From Paenibacillus antri (lineage in GTDB: Bacteria > Bacillota > Bacilli > Paenibacillales > YIM-B00363): a DNA stretch of 64,000 nt. Under the pieces are notes generated by a model. That model was not told the DNA's origin and did no database searches. It saw nothing but the letters and a program-made list of their open reading frames with translations. The stretch covers positions 183,514 to 247,513 of the forward strand of contig NZ_VCIW01000008.1 in the NCBI RefSeq assembly GCF_005765165.1, given 5' to 3'. Position numbers and translations under genes: made by a program. Shown here piece after piece: positions 18,340 to 28,158 of this stretch; position 1 is the first letter of the stretch, and each line of letters opens with the position of its first letter.

Positions 18340-20400
18340 TTAAAGAATCGGATGCAGCCCTTCCCACCGCACGGACCAGCGTCCGTTCCGCGGGAAGCCT
18401 GGGCAATCTCCTCCGGTTTCCGCGCCGTCCCAGCCGCAGGCCATCATGGCGACGGCGGTCAGCAGTCCCCCGTTCCCCGGCAAATAGGCGGTAAGCCCAG
18501 GCCGCTGATAGTTATGCCCATTGGACAGGTACGTGTTCTTCGTGGCTTCCATCAACAGGAAGTCGACCGCGGTCTCCGCGTCGCCGAGCCGCGCGGCCGT
18601 CATGGCGCACATCGGGAAGTCCCAGCCCCAGGCGGATTCCCATTGCCAATCGGTCTGCACCTTCCGCAGCGTGTTCCGCATGACGTCCTTGTCGACGAGC
18701 GTACCCGGCAACAGACCGAGCGCGCCGACCATGGACGGATGGTCGCGGTTTTTCAGCGTGAAGGTGTCCGGACACCGCTCGTGCGCAAGATAGACGCCGT
18801 TCCGCTGCGGAAGAGGAGCCATCGCGCCCGCCACCTTCGCCCAAGCCGGATTCGCCCGTACCTGCAGACGCTCCGCCCAACGCAACGCGATCTCCAGCCC
18901 GTACTTCCAATACTCCACTTCGTACGGCGGATTCATGCTTTCGTGCAAGGAGTGGCATTCCTGCGCAGGAATGAGCGGCGGCCCCAGATCGAACGACTTC
19001 CGCTCTTCGTTCCAATGCGCGTAGGACACCATAAAATCCGCGGATTGAAATACGAGGTCCGCATATCGCTCCAACGTCTTGCGGTCCGGCTCGACGCGGT
19101 AGATCAGCTCCGCCAGCGTCATCGGATGCGGCTGCTGCCAGATGAGTCCCGGCGCCACGGGGGAAGGGCTCTGCGCGCCGTCGAAGCCGACCATCTTCGG
19201 CCAGCGTGCGCCTTCGTAGCCTTGGGAGGCCGCCAGCTCTTTCGCCAGCGGCAGGATCGAGTTGTACCAGTCCATACTGTTCTTAAGCAGGGACGCCCGG
19301 CCCCAAAGCGGAAAATGAGCCGCGTGCCACCAATGCATCTCCAGGTGCATCTTCCCGAACCAGCTGTTGTACATCAGCCCCGTCTCCTGCGGCGGCATCG
19401 TACCGGCGCTGTGAATCGCCGTCAAATATTGCGACAGCACGACTCTCCGCTCCAGCTCGCGTGCCCGCTCGTCGGCGGAGCCGGACAAATCGACCGCGCC
19501 GCCGCTTTCCCAGAACGTCGACCAACGCTCGGCGCTCGACGACTCCGCCTCCGCCGCCGATGTCCGCGCCGGGTCGCCCGGAGCGAAGCCGATCGTGCAC
19601 TCCAGCCGGTCCGCGCCCGTCGCCCCCCGCAGCGTAAATTCGTGCGCGCCGGTGCGTTCGAGCGCACCCGCCGTCCACTCCAAGCGGACGCGGTAGCCGT
19701 CGTCGTCCATCGTCCGGCGCAGCACGACGGACGTCGCCGTCTCGGCGTCCGCCTCCGTCCGATGCCTGTCGTCGTTCCCCCAATCCGGGAACACCGACTT
19801 CGCCCATGCGGTATTCGTCATATCGGGGGCGGGGAAGCGGACGAACAGCTGCAGCCGGTTTTCGGCGATCAAGGGGGACGAGACGCGAACGCCGACGGCG
19901 TCCTGTTCCCCGTGGCAGCTGGTGACGACGTCGACCGGCCGGCCATCGAAGACGAACTCGCTTCGGACGATCCCGGTCCATAAATCCAGTTCCTGCCGAA
20001 GCCGCTCCAGCTCGGAGAGACGCGCTTCCGAACCGTCCTCGCGAAGCAAGCGGAACGCGATCCGCCCCAATTGCAGACGATGCGGATTTTGCCGCAGCCA
20101 ATGGTACGCTTCGGCTTTGTCCTCGGGCTTCATCGGGTAGCCGACCTTGCGGCCGTAAGTCTCGTACGTCTGATACGCGATATCCTTCTCCGAATAGACG
20201 CCTCGCCCCCCGGTGTAATGCCATCCCCAGTTCGACTGCGTGCCGAGCGGCGTCTCGTAATCGTCATAGAACGTTTGAAGTCCCGTCGCGTCGACGCTGA
20301 AGCCGAATCGCCCGTTCCCGATCGACAGCGGGGCGAGCGGCTCCGGCTTCGTCAGCACCGGATTATGGCGCGACACGATTTCCTTTCGATTCAAGTTCAT
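18340..20400 (-). CDS. glycosidase-like protein with a probable (alpha/alpha)6 barrel, unassigned family
   Basis: The protein has 686 residues when counted from ATG 20400 (AGGGAGAG directly upstream); ATG 20421 is possible. It begins LNRKEIVSRHNPVLTKPEPL, then PLSIGNGRFGFSVDATGLQT, an opening like that of GH65/GH95-type enzymes. A central MYNSWFGKMHLEMHWWHAAH and PLIPAQECHSLHESMNPPYE look like substrate-pocket loops rich in acidic and aromatic residues. I do not know the family; it is probably a cytoplasmic alpha-glycosidase or an enzyme on a rhamnogalacturonan side chain. Its start overlaps the end of the AraC regulator gene by about 38 bases, so the two are translationally coupled. Confidence 0.7.
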   Translation of the reverse strand: MNLNRKEIVSRHNPVLTKPEPLAPLSIGNGRFGFSVDATGLQTFYDDYETPLGTQSNWGWHYTGGRGVYSEKDIAYQTYETYGRKVGYPMKPEDKAEAYHWLRQNPHRLQLGRIAFRLLREDGSEARLSELERLRQELDLWTGIVRSEFVFDGRPVDVVTSCHGEQDAVGVRVSSPLIAENRLQLFVRFPAPDMTNTAWAKSVFPDWGNDDRHRTEADAETATSVVLRRTMDDDGYRVRLEWTAGALERTGAHEFTLRGATGADRLECTIGFAPGDPARTSAAEAESSSAERWSTFWESGGAVDLSGSADERARELERRVVLSQYLTAIHSAGTMPPQETGLMYNSWFGKMHLEMHWWHAAHFPLWGRASLLKNSMDWYNSILPLAKELAASQGYEGARWPKMVGFDGAQSPSPVAPGLIWQQPHPMTLAELIYRVEPDRKTLERYADLVFQSADFMVSYAHWNEERKSFDLGPPLIPAQECHSLHESMNPPYEVEYWKYGLEIALRWAERLQVRANPAWAKVAGAMAPLPQRNGVYLAHERCPDTFTLKNRDHPSMVGALGLLPGTLVDKDVMRNTLRKVQTDWQWESAWGWDFPMCAMTAARLGDAETAVDFLLMEATKNTYLSNGHNYQRPGLTAYLPGNGGLLTAVAMMACGWDGAETGGDCPGFPRNGRWSVRWEGLHPIL

Positions 20401-22726
20401 CTCTCCCTCGCAACTCGACATTCGCCGCTTCGCTTCTGAACTTCATCATCTCGCGGTACTTGCCCGGCGTAATGTTTTTATATTTGCGGAACACCCGAAT
20501 AAAGCTGTTCTCATGCTGATACCCGACCTTCAGGGCGATGTCGGATATTTTATCCTCCGTCTCGACCAGCAGCTCGCCGGCGCGGTCCATGCGCAGCTTC
20601 GTGAAGTAGCCGTAGATCGTCTCGTCCATCTCCTGCTTGAACAGCTGGCTGGCGAGACTGACGCTGACGCCGGCCGCGTCGGCGATTTCCTGAATCCCGA
20701 TCGGCTCTCCGAGATGCCGCTTCATAAATTCGACCATGCCTAAGCAGAGGACGAAATCCTTGCTTTCCATCAAGCTGCGGTACCGCTCCGACAGTTCCGC
20801 CGCCTTGCTTGCGAAGAGCGACGCGATATCGTCCAGGCTCAGCGTATGGAGCTCCTCGAACGGCCCCTCCTCCGCCCAGTCCTCCGCATCTTCGCGCAAT
20901 CCGATTCGGCGAAGCCGCTCGCCTGACGATTTCAACAGCTTCAGCGCGTCGGAGGGGTAGTACGCCGCCGTGCGCAGCTCTTCCGCCATGCGCTCGACGA
21001 TCGCGACCGAGCGGGCTTCGTCGCCGGCCTCGATCGCCCCGGCTAGATCGTCCAACCACTGATCCTTCATCGTCGCCGCGGACGGCTCGTGATCCGATAC
21101 ATCGGCGAAGAGGATGACGCTCTCGTAACCGCGGAACAGCCGATAGCCGAGCGCGTTATCCGCCTCCAGCATCGCCTGCTTCAGCTTGCCCGCGTCGGCG
21201 TGCGCCGCGCTGACGCCCATCGACACGCTGAAGCCCAGCATGCGGTGAACGACCTCCGCCGCATGCCGGCACGCCTCCCGACACGCCTCCTCGCGGCGCT
21301 CCGAAGCGCGCTTTCGCTGCAGCAGCAGCGCAAGCTTGTCTTTGCCGAAATCCGCGCATACGGTGCGCCATTCCGGCGAGAACAGCTCCGCGGTGACGTT
21401 CGCGATCGCAAACTTGAGAAGCGAATGATCTGCGCTCGGGTAACGCCGAGCCCATGCCTCGTAGCGGTCGATCGAGACGACGACGAACGTAAGCGGCTCG
21501 TCCGTCCAATCCTGGAAATAACTGCTCCATTTCTCCCGCATTTCCCGAATGCTGCTGACGTTGCCCATATAGATATCGAATAGATACTTCGAGGACGCCT
21601 CCGGCATCGTCTGACGGATGAGCTGGGACAGCTGCGCGTGGTCGCTGAGCAGCTCGGTCGTCAGCCGCTCCAGATGGAGCAAGTCCGCGTTCGGAATGTC
21701 CCGGTTGCTTTGCCGGAACAGCCGCTGGATCCGCCGAACCGGTCGGAAGGCGACGGATTGAATGTAGACGACCGTGAGCACGCCGAGCAGGAGCGCAGCG
21801 GCCGATACCGACATGACGACGTCGCGGACATGCTTCGACCGCGCGAGCAGGCTGTCTTGAGAGACGAAGGACACGTACTGCCAGCCGGTCAGCGGCGACA
21901 CGAGCCGATTCACCAAATAGGACACGCCGTTATGCCGGAAATCCCACAAGCTTTCTTCGCCGGGTTGCGATACGGCGTCCTGAACCAGCGTCGCATCGAA
22001 GCCGCCGCCCGAAACGGAATAGAGGATGTCGCCGTCGAGATCGACGATGAATCTCGCCCGCTCCAACTCGGACCGGTGCGGCGGATGGAGCCTCGCGAAC
22101 AGCTCCTCTTCCTTCAGATTGATCGCTACGATGCCCTTGAACTCCCCTTGAATCAATACCTTGCGGAACAGCGTAAGCTCCGAGCCGGCGTTGCGAATCC
22201 CTCCGCTCGCTCCCGGGGGGACGGAACGCTTTCGAACCAGCATCTTCTTGTCTCCGAATTCGCCCGCGATACCGACCCACTCGGAATCGGGGAAGGTCAC
22301 CTTGCTGGAGCTGTAGCCCTGCGGCATCGATACGAAGCTGCCCCGCTCCGTGTCGTAGACATAGATGCTGTCGATATACGAGGTGTTGCCGATGAGCGTC
22401 GAGAAAAACTCGTAAATTCCGGAAATGTTGGTATAAGAGTTTTGATTGTCCGCCGTCAAGAACGTATAGACGTTGGAATGCAGCGCCACGGAAACCGCGA
22501 TTTGATCGGCCTTTTCGATATAATCGTCGATAAAGTTCATGCTGATCTGCAGCATCTGGTGCTGCGGTTCGCTAAGCTCGCTCTGCAGCACGGATTTGGA
22601 GGTATAATAGGACGTCGCGCTGACCCCCATGATGATGATGCAGACGGAGACGGTCAGAAACAGCACCAGCCGAGTTTGCGTATTCGTCAACGTATAGGCG
22701 AGCCATTTTTTCAAAGACTGGACCAT
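20363..22726 (-). CDS. membrane AraC-family regulator with extracytoplasmic sensor
   Basis: This is a 787-residue regulator starting at ATG 22726 after GAGAGGTGG. The order is cytoplasmic N-tail, TM1 (about 19-40, VLFLTVSVCIIIMGV), an external Cache-like sensor (about 45-295), TM2 (about 300-322), a HAMP-like linker and middle domain, and a C-terminal AraC double helix-turn-helix (about 680-775: IGIQEIADAAGVSVSLASQL, then SDIALKVGYQHENSFIRVFR). YesS-like proteins of this build control pectin and rhamnogalacturonan genes in Bacillus. Lying inside the cluster, it probably senses an extracellular oligosaccharide and activates the operon. Confidence 0.9.
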   Translation of the reverse strand: MVQSLKKWLAYTLTNTQTRLVLFLTVSVCIIIMGVSATSYYTSKSVLQSELSEPQHQMLQISMNFIDDYIEKADQIAVSVALHSNVYTFLTADNQNSYTNISGIYEFFSTLIGNTSYIDSIYVYDTERGSFVSMPQGYSSSKVTFPDSEWVGIAGEFGDKKMLVRKRSVPPGASGGIRNAGSELTLFRKVLIQGEFKGIVAINLKEEELFARLHPPHRSELERARFIVDLDGDILYSVSGGGFDATLVQDAVSQPGEESLWDFRHNGVSYLVNRLVSPLTGWQYVSFVSQDSLLARSKHVRDVVMSVSAAALLLGVLTVVYIQSVAFRPVRRIQRLFRQSNRDIPNADLLHLERLTTELLSDHAQLSQLIRQTMPEASSKYLFDIYMGNVSSIREMREKWSSYFQDWTDEPLTFVVVSIDRYEAWARRYPSADHSLLKFAIANVTAELFSPEWRTVCADFGKDKLALLLQRKRASERREEACREACRHAAEVVHRMLGFSVSMGVSAAHADAGKLKQAMLEADNALGYRLFRGYESVILFADVSDHEPSAATMKDQWLDDLAGAIEAGDEARSVAIVERMAEELRTAAYYPSDALKLLKSSGERLRRIGLREDAEDWAEEGPFEELHTLSLDDIASLFASKAAELSERYRSLMESKDFVLCLGMVEFMKRHLGEPIGIQEIADAAGVSVSLASQLFKQEMDETIYGYFTKLRMDRAGELLVETEDKISDIALKVGYQHENSFIRVFRKYKNITPGKYREMMKFRSEAANVELRGRDELESKGNRVAP

Positions 22727-22851
22727 TCGGGTTCCACCTCTCGCAGTCTTTCGCAGGTTCCTTCCATTGTACTTCGAACCGCCTTCGGCTTTGCAAACGC
22801 TTCCGACCGTCTTCTTGCATCCTCACCCGCGGTTTCCGCCTCGCTGCTCTC

Positions 22852-25080
22852 TTATCCTATCGTTTGCTCCTTTTTCCGGCCGCTCCCCAAAACTTCCAAC
22901 AACTTCATCGTTTCGACGCCCGCCAGCATGACGATCCCGATCCCGTGCGTATCGTTGAGGTTCCATGAAAGCTCGTGTTTATAATAATGGTTGGAGAAGG
23001 AAAAGCTCGAACCGCGGCACACGCCGTACAGGTTCCCGCGCTTGTCGATCGCCGCTTCGCACAGCCCCTCCCATGCGGCCAGCGCCGCCTTCCGGTACGG
23101 CAGCTCGGGCGCGAGCCAGCCGTTCCGCACTCCGCGCGCGAAGCCGTACAGAAACATCGAAGTGCAGGAAGCTTCCGGGTACGACTCCGGATCGGTCAGC
23201 ACTTGATGCCATAGCCCCCGTTCCCCTTGCAGCGCCAGATAGCCTTCGGCCAGCTCTTGATAGAATCGTAGAATATCAGGGTACGCGTCATGTTCGCGGG
23301 GAAGTACCGTCAGCAGCTCCGTCAAAGAGAAAAACACCCAGCCGTTCCCGCGGCCCCAAGGCGTCAGCGTCGGCTTCCCGGCGGCGACGTCGTATACATG
23401 CGACATGATTTTCTTGTCCGACATGTACAAATATTTCTTGTACAGCAGCAGCTGGCGGGCCGCTTCGGATACATAACTCGGGTCGCCCGACGCTTCCGCG
23501 AATCGGCATAAGAACGGCACGCTCATATACATGTCGTCGCACCACATCGTATTGTGCATGCTCGGCGACACGCCGACCTTCCGGTACAGCGCGCCGTCCT
23601 CGAGCCGGTCCTGCCGATGCATCACATACTCCGCGATATGCGCCGCGGCTTCCCGCACGCCCTTCAGCGGGCGGATGGCGCGATCCGCCAGCAGCGACAG
23701 CGCGCCGAACGAACCGCAATCGTCCAGACTGTCGACGTGGGACAGCTGGTTGTTGATGCCTGCGGCGCCGAATTTCGCGCGATCCCAGAGCGAATAAGCG
23801 AAACGGGAAGACGCGAATTCGACGTGCCTAGCGACGTAGTCGAGGATATCGGGACGGCCCAGCGTCTTCCCCGTCTCGAGCAATCCGTAGAGCGTCACCC
23901 CGAGCGGGTAGTTCCACTTCCCGAACCGTTCGTTCTCGAGGAACGGGCGCACGAAGCCGACCGGCGACGCCGTCCGCCAATAGAACGGCTCTTCCCCTTC
24001 CGGAGCCGCCAATGCGTCCATCGTTAGGTAGTCCGTTATATCGACGGCGTCCGCCGCGGGGAAAGGCCCGAGGTAAAGCCACGGCTCCTTCGCCCCCGCC
24101 GCCCGGCGCGGCGTCCGCAGCTTGCCGGCGAGCGACGCCCCGGTCAGCCGAAAGCCCCAGCCGCCGGAGCCGCATTCGCTCCGGACGACCAGGTCGGCGA
24201 TCCCCGCGGGGACCCGGATCGGAACGCGGAAGTCCCCGGGACGGTTTTGTCGAAGCACCTCGACGCCGTTGAGCTGCACTCGGATCGGTCCGTACGCCGT
24301 GCCCTGCAGCGCGAGCGGTTCGCCGTCGGCGAGCCGGCCGTCGATTTCGGTCCAAGCGTATGCCGCGTATCCGTCCCGCCGTCCGTATAAGCGCTCCGGC
24401 CGCGCCTCGAACACATCCGCCCCTGGCGCTTCGCCCTCGGCTGCCTCCTCGGAAGGATCGCGCTCCGGAAGCCACTCGGCGCCCGTCGCCGCTTCCAAGA
24501 CGGACATGGCGGGAATGCCGGGAAGCGGATCGTCCGTCGGTCTCGTATACAGCCAGCCTTCTTCCCCGTCCCGGTCGACGGACGGAACCAAGAAGTGGTA
24601 CGGAAAGTTTTTCCGATTGCTCGTCCCGAAGACCGCCCCCGCGCCTCGCTCCAGCTCCAGCACGAAGTGATTCCACCCCTTCGTCAGCGGAACGGGCAGC
24701 CGCAGCGGCTGCGCCGCGGCGCCTTCCTCGTCCTTCGACGAGCCGAACCGCTTCTCGCCGTTATGGTACAGCTTCACCGGGCCGAGGCAGGTGATGGAGA
24801 ACGGGAAGGTTTGCGCTTCGGGGCTCCATAGCTTCGCCCAAGCGTACGCCTTCCTCCCGGTCGTCCCCGGCGGGAATAAGACGTCCCCCGGAAAGACGTA
24901 TCGGTGGTCCTCACCTTTCCTTATCGGCTGCTTCCGCGATACCCGGTACACGGGTGCGTGCATCGGATGGTCGCCGATATACTTCTGCGCCATCGTCGTC
25001 AGCACATGCTCGACGGACGTCCCGTCCGTCTGCCGCGCCATGCTTTCTTCGGGATCGAAATACGGGTTCCGCGTCGTCAT
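22852..25080 (-). CDS. modular GH105/GH88-like hydrolase with N-terminal beta domains
   Basis: This is a 742-residue cytoplasmic enzyme. The first 340 or so residues hold two beta-sandwich segments (YAWAKLWSPEAQTFPFSI; LALQGTAYGPIRVQLNGVEV) that look like carbohydrate-contacting modules. The C-terminal (alpha/alpha)6 barrel carries SHVDSLDDCGSFGAL and WCDDMYMSVPFLCRFAEASG, matching the catalytic Asp loop of unsaturated glucuronyl/galacturonyl hydrolases, and TPWGRGNGWVFFSLTELL. It is roughly twice the length of YteR, so it probably takes a branched or longer unsaturated oligomer. Its ATG overlaps the TGA of the oxidoreductase gene by 4 bases. Confidence 0.85.
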   Translation of the reverse strand: MTTRNPYFDPEESMARQTDGTSVEHVLTTMAQKYIGDHPMHAPVYRVSRKQPIRKGEDHRYVFPGDVLFPPGTTGRKAYAWAKLWSPEAQTFPFSITCLGPVKLYHNGEKRFGSSKDEEGAAAQPLRLPVPLTKGWNHFVLELERGAGAVFGTSNRKNFPYHFLVPSVDRDGEEGWLYTRPTDDPLPGIPAMSVLEAATGAEWLPERDPSEEAAEGEAPGADVFEARPERLYGRRDGYAAYAWTEIDGRLADGEPLALQGTAYGPIRVQLNGVEVLRQNRPGDFRVPIRVPAGIADLVVRSECGSGGWGFRLTGASLAGKLRTPRRAAGAKEPWLYLGPFPAADAVDITDYLTMDALAAPEGEEPFYWRTASPVGFVRPFLENERFGKWNYPLGVTLYGLLETGKTLGRPDILDYVARHVEFASSRFAYSLWDRAKFGAAGINNQLSHVDSLDDCGSFGALSLLADRAIRPLKGVREAAAHIAEYVMHRQDRLEDGALYRKVGVSPSMHNTMWCDDMYMSVPFLCRFAEASGDPSYVSEAARQLLLYKKYLYMSDKKIMSHVYDVAAGKPTLTPWGRGNGWVFFSLTELLTVLPREHDAYPDILRFYQELAEGYLALQGERGLWHQVLTDPESYPEASCTSMFLYGFARGVRNGWLAPELPYRKAALAAWEGLCEAAIDKRGNLYGVCRGSSFSFSNHYYKHELSWNLNDTHGIGIVMLAGVETMKLLEVLGSGRKKEQTIG

Positions 25081-26411
25081 GCTCGTCCTCCCCTCGCCAG
25101 GCTCAGCTCTTCCGACTGAAGGCCGCCGAGCACCTCTTCGATGGGGATCGGCCGATGCTCCTTCGCCGAGCGCCAGACCGCTTCGCCGGTCGCGACCGAA
25201 TACGCGCCGTCCACCGCCCCCGACAGGATCCGGAACGGCCTTCTCGCGTCCTCGCCCATGAACAAATCCTCCAGCAGCAGCGGATCGCCGCCTCCGTGGC
25301 TGCCCTCCTTGTGCACGACATGGATCGTCTCCTTCGAGCCGAACAGCGGGAAGTAGTCGATCGTCTGCAACGGCGTCGGGAACGGCGTGCGGGCGGGCAT
25401 ATGATATTCCAGCGTCTCGAGGCGTCCCTTCGTGCCGTTGATCGCAAGCCGATAGCCTTCATACGGAAGGGAGAAATTGACCGAATAGCTGAGCAGCGCG
25501 CCATGGTCGTACCGAACGACCGCCGTATACGTGTCTTCGATGTCGATGCTGGAGTCGAAAATGCACTGATCCGCCCGATATCCGGTATACGGGAACGCGG
25601 GAGACCGCTGTCCGCCCAGCGACTCCAGATGATCGTCCGGGACGGGGGCTCGCTTGCTTCTCGCGTTCCATCGCGCGTAGTACGCGCAATCGTCCGCTGC
25701 GTCGCAGGTGGCGCAGTGGCGTCCGTCTTCGCGCCGCGGATTCAGCTCGCTGTCCGCTCCATAATAGTTCAGGGCTCCGTAGGCGAACGCCTCGACCGGC
25801 TTCTGGTTGATCCACCAGTTGACCAAATCGAAGTGATGCGTGCTCTTATGAACGGATAAACCGCCCGAAAATTCCCGTACGCGATTCCAACGCTTAAAGT
25901 AACTGGAACCGTGGTACGTATCCAAATACCAGTTCAGGTCGACCGAAGTGATGCGGCCGAGCTTGCCCTCCGACACCATCTCTTTGATTTTCGTGTGAAT
26001 CGGCGCGTACCGGTAATTGAACGTTACCGTGACCGTACCCTTGCTCCGCCGCTCCGCTTCGACGATGCGGCGGCTGTCCTCGCCCGTCGTCGCCATCGGC
26101 TTCTCGGTAATGGCGTCCAAATCCCGGTTCAGCGCCTGAATAATGTATTCGGCGTGCGTATGGTCGCGGCCCGCCACGATGATGCAATCCGGCTTCGTCT
26201 CGTCGACCATCCGGTCGAACTCCTCCGGCCCGTACGTTCGGATATCGGCATGCTCCGGAAACCGGCTGCGGAACAGGTCGAACCGGGCGGGGTCGGGATC
26301 GAGCAAGCCGACCAGCTCGCAGCCGCCGGCGAACGTCGTCGCAATCGGCTTCGCGAACTGACCGAGCGCCCGGCCGCTTACGCCGCAAATCGCAAATCTT
26401 CTTCTGTTCAC
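25077..26411 (-). CDS. Gfo/Idh/MocA-family oxidoreductase
   Basis: This is a 444-residue NAD(P)-dependent sugar or sugar-acid dehydrogenase. The start is GTG 26411, five bases after GAGAGGGGAG; the ATG further upstream lies before this site. The Rossmann opening is RRFAICGVSGRALGQF, with the conserved AITEKPMATTGED (EKP motif) near 105-115. The C-terminal domain has the HKSTHHFDLVNWW active-site stretch and an unusual Cys cluster (HCATCDAADDCAYYARW) that might bind a metal. It overlaps the modular GH105-like gene by 4 bases. It probably works on a monomer released by the hydrolases. Confidence 0.88.
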   Translation of the reverse strand: MNRRRFAICGVSGRALGQFAKPIATTFAGGCELVGLLDPDPARFDLFRSRFPEHADIRTYGPEEFDRMVDETKPDCIIVAGRDHTHAEYIIQALNRDLDAITEKPMATTGEDSRRIVEAERRSKGTVTVTFNYRYAPIHTKIKEMVSEGKLGRITSVDLNWYLDTYHGSSYFKRWNRVREFSGGLSVHKSTHHFDLVNWWINQKPVEAFAYGALNYYGADSELNPRREDGRHCATCDAADDCAYYARWNARSKRAPVPDDHLESLGGQRSPAFPYTGYRADQCIFDSSIDIEDTYTAVVRYDHGALLSYSVNFSLPYEGYRLAINGTKGRLETLEYHMPARTPFPTPLQTIDYFPLFGSKETIHVVHKEGSHGGGDPLLLEDLFMGEDARRPFRILSGAVDGAYSVATGEAVWRSAKEHRPIPIEEVLGGLQSEELSLARGGRA

Positions 26412-26512
26412 GGAAACTCCCCTCTCGCTGTCGATGATGAACCGCGTACATAAGGCGTTGCCCGGAACCCACGTTCCGGGCAACCGACTCCTGCTTCACG
26501 CCGGCGTTCGCG

Positions 26513-28096
26513 TTACTGCGTCGCCTGCGTCTTGGCGTACCATTGCTGCACGCGCTCCGTCACTTTGTCGCCGCCGGCTTGACGCCAACGCTCGACGAAC
26601 TCGTCGAACTTCTCGATCGGCCATTCCCCGATGACGATCTTCGTCAAATATTCTTGGAACAGCTTGTGGGACTGAATGTCCGGGAAGCCTTCGTAGACGG
26701 TGCTCGGCAGGCCGTCGCCCGCGATTCTTCTCGCGTCCGCGGTGCTGACTTCGAAAATATCCCGCACCATCTGCTGCATATCCTCCGGTATCGTCTGATC
26801 GATCCGGACATCCATGTCCTCCTTCGTCGTCAAATTCCGCATGCCGAGCGCGATCGGCTTGTCTTCCGACGGCGGCAGAAGCATCTTCTTCCCGTCGACG
26901 ATCTCGTGCTGTACGCCTTCGATCCCGAAGCGTACGAAATCTTCGAATTCCGGATTGTAGAAGAAGTCGAGCAGCTTTAGCGCATGAGGCGCTTTCGCTT
27001 CGGACGCCTTCGGGATGATCCACTCCGGTTCGCCCATGCTCTTCTGCGTGACGAAGCCTTCGAAGCCTTCGACCTTCGGCAGCGGCATGCCGGACACATA
27101 GGCTTCTGGCGCTCCCTGCCGCATCGCCGTCAGGCGGTCTCTCAGGTTGGCAGGCAGGTGGTACCAGCTTCCGACGAGATTGTTATTGATTTTCGCGGTC
27201 CATACGTCGCCTTTGTTCAGGAACGTCTCGTTATCCAGCAGCTTCTCCGCGTACAGATCGCGGGCGAACGCGATCGCGGCCTTCATGTTTTCGGTGACGC
27301 CTGCATATTGGATCTCCCCGTTGTAGATATCCCACTCCGGGTACCCTTCCCACATCGCTACGCCGTATATCGCGAACAAGTGATCCATCCAGCGTCCCAA
27401 CTCGCGGCCCGTCGTCGGCAGCTCGTCCGCCTGACCGTTCCCGTTCGGATCGTTGTCGCGGAAGGCGCGCAGCATCTCTTTGTACTCCTCCACCGTCTTC
27501 GGCATTTCCAATCCTAGTTTGTCGAGCCAGTCTTGACGGATAAGAGGCGCCCGTTCGGGGACGAGGAACACCTTAGGCACGTAATAAATTTTGCCGTCCT
27601 CGGAAGCGGAACGAACGACGTCCCAAGCCTCCTGCGGGATGCTCTTCCATACGTTCGGCGCATACTCCGGCAGCAGGTCGTCGAGCGGCAGCGCGCCGCC
27701 TTGCTGAATCAGCGTCTGCTCGACGCCGCCGATCGGACGCAGGATGTCCGGCAAATCGTCCGAAGCGATCATCAGGTTGACGTATTCGTTCGGCTCCGAG
27801 CCCGGAGGCGTCGTAATGAGCTCGTATTCGACCCCCGTTTGCTCCGCGACGTACTGAACGTGCGGGTCGCCGCTGCCGGGAATCGTTCCGACGCCCATGT
27901 GGCTCTTGAACACTTTGATTTTCACAGGCGCTTCCGCGCCTTCGGCTTCCGTTCCCGTTCCCGTCTGCGCAGGGGCTTCCGTTTGCGTTTCGCCGCCGGA
28001 CGTCCCGCCCGCGCCGCAGCCGGCGATCGCGGTGAACGCGAACGTTACGATCAGTGCGACCGCCGCGTACGGCCTTTTCAACCCATTCGATATCAT
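26513..28096 (-). CDS. extracellular solute-binding lipoprotein for oligosaccharides (YtcQ/LplA type)
   Basis: This is the 527-residue substrate-binding part of the sugar importer. The N-terminus is a lipoprotein signal: charged start, hydrophobic segment and the lipobox AIAGC at about 23-27, then a Gly/Thr/Glu linker. The mature domain has the family-1 solute-binding pattern, with VNLMIASDDLPDIL and VPKVFLVPERAPLIRQDWLD, and RDNDPNGNGQADELPT as a likely calcium loop. Length and motifs fit B. subtilis YtcQ and LplA, which serve rhamnogalacturonan oligomers. It follows the two permease genes. As usual for these systems no ATPase is encoded here; a shared MsmX-type ATPase elsewhere is expected. 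Confidence 0.92.
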   Translation of the reverse strand: MISNGLKRPYAAVALIVTFAFTAIAGCGAGGTSGGETQTEAPAQTGTGTEAEGAEAPVKIKVFKSHMGVGTIPGSGDPHVQYVAEQTGVEYELITTPPGSEPNEYVNLMIASDDLPDILRPIGGVEQTLIQQGGALPLDDLLPEYAPNVWKSIPQEAWDVVRSASEDGKIYYVPKVFLVPERAPLIRQDWLDKLGLEMPKTVEEYKEMLRAFRDNDPNGNGQADELPTTGRELGRWMDHLFAIYGVAMWEGYPEWDIYNGEIQYAGVTENMKAAIAFARDLYAEKLLDNETFLNKGDVWTAKINNNLVGSWYHLPANLRDRLTAMRQGAPEAYVSGMPLPKVEGFEGFVTQKSMGEPEWIIPKASEAKAPHALKLLDFFYNPEFEDFVRFGIEGVQHEIVDGKKMLLPPSEDKPIALGMRNLTTKEDMDVRIDQTIPEDMQQMVRDIFEVSTADARRIAGDGLPSTVYEGFPDIQSHKLFQEYLTKIVIGEWPIEKFDEFVERWRQAGGDKVTERVQQWYAKTQATQ

Positions 28097-28158
28097 TGCG
28101 AACCCTCCTAAGATATGTTCAGTAGTCTATACCAAACCGAGCGACTCGGCTTAATACC

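Noticed and set aside
18352..19983. Open plus-strand frame of 543 codons opposite the 686-residue enzyme
   Set aside because: Antisense shadow of a GC-rich gene; no recognisable domain.
21638..22984. Open plus-strand frame of 448 codons opposite the AraC regulator
   Set aside because: Antisense shadow; crosses two real minus-strand genes and an intergenic region.
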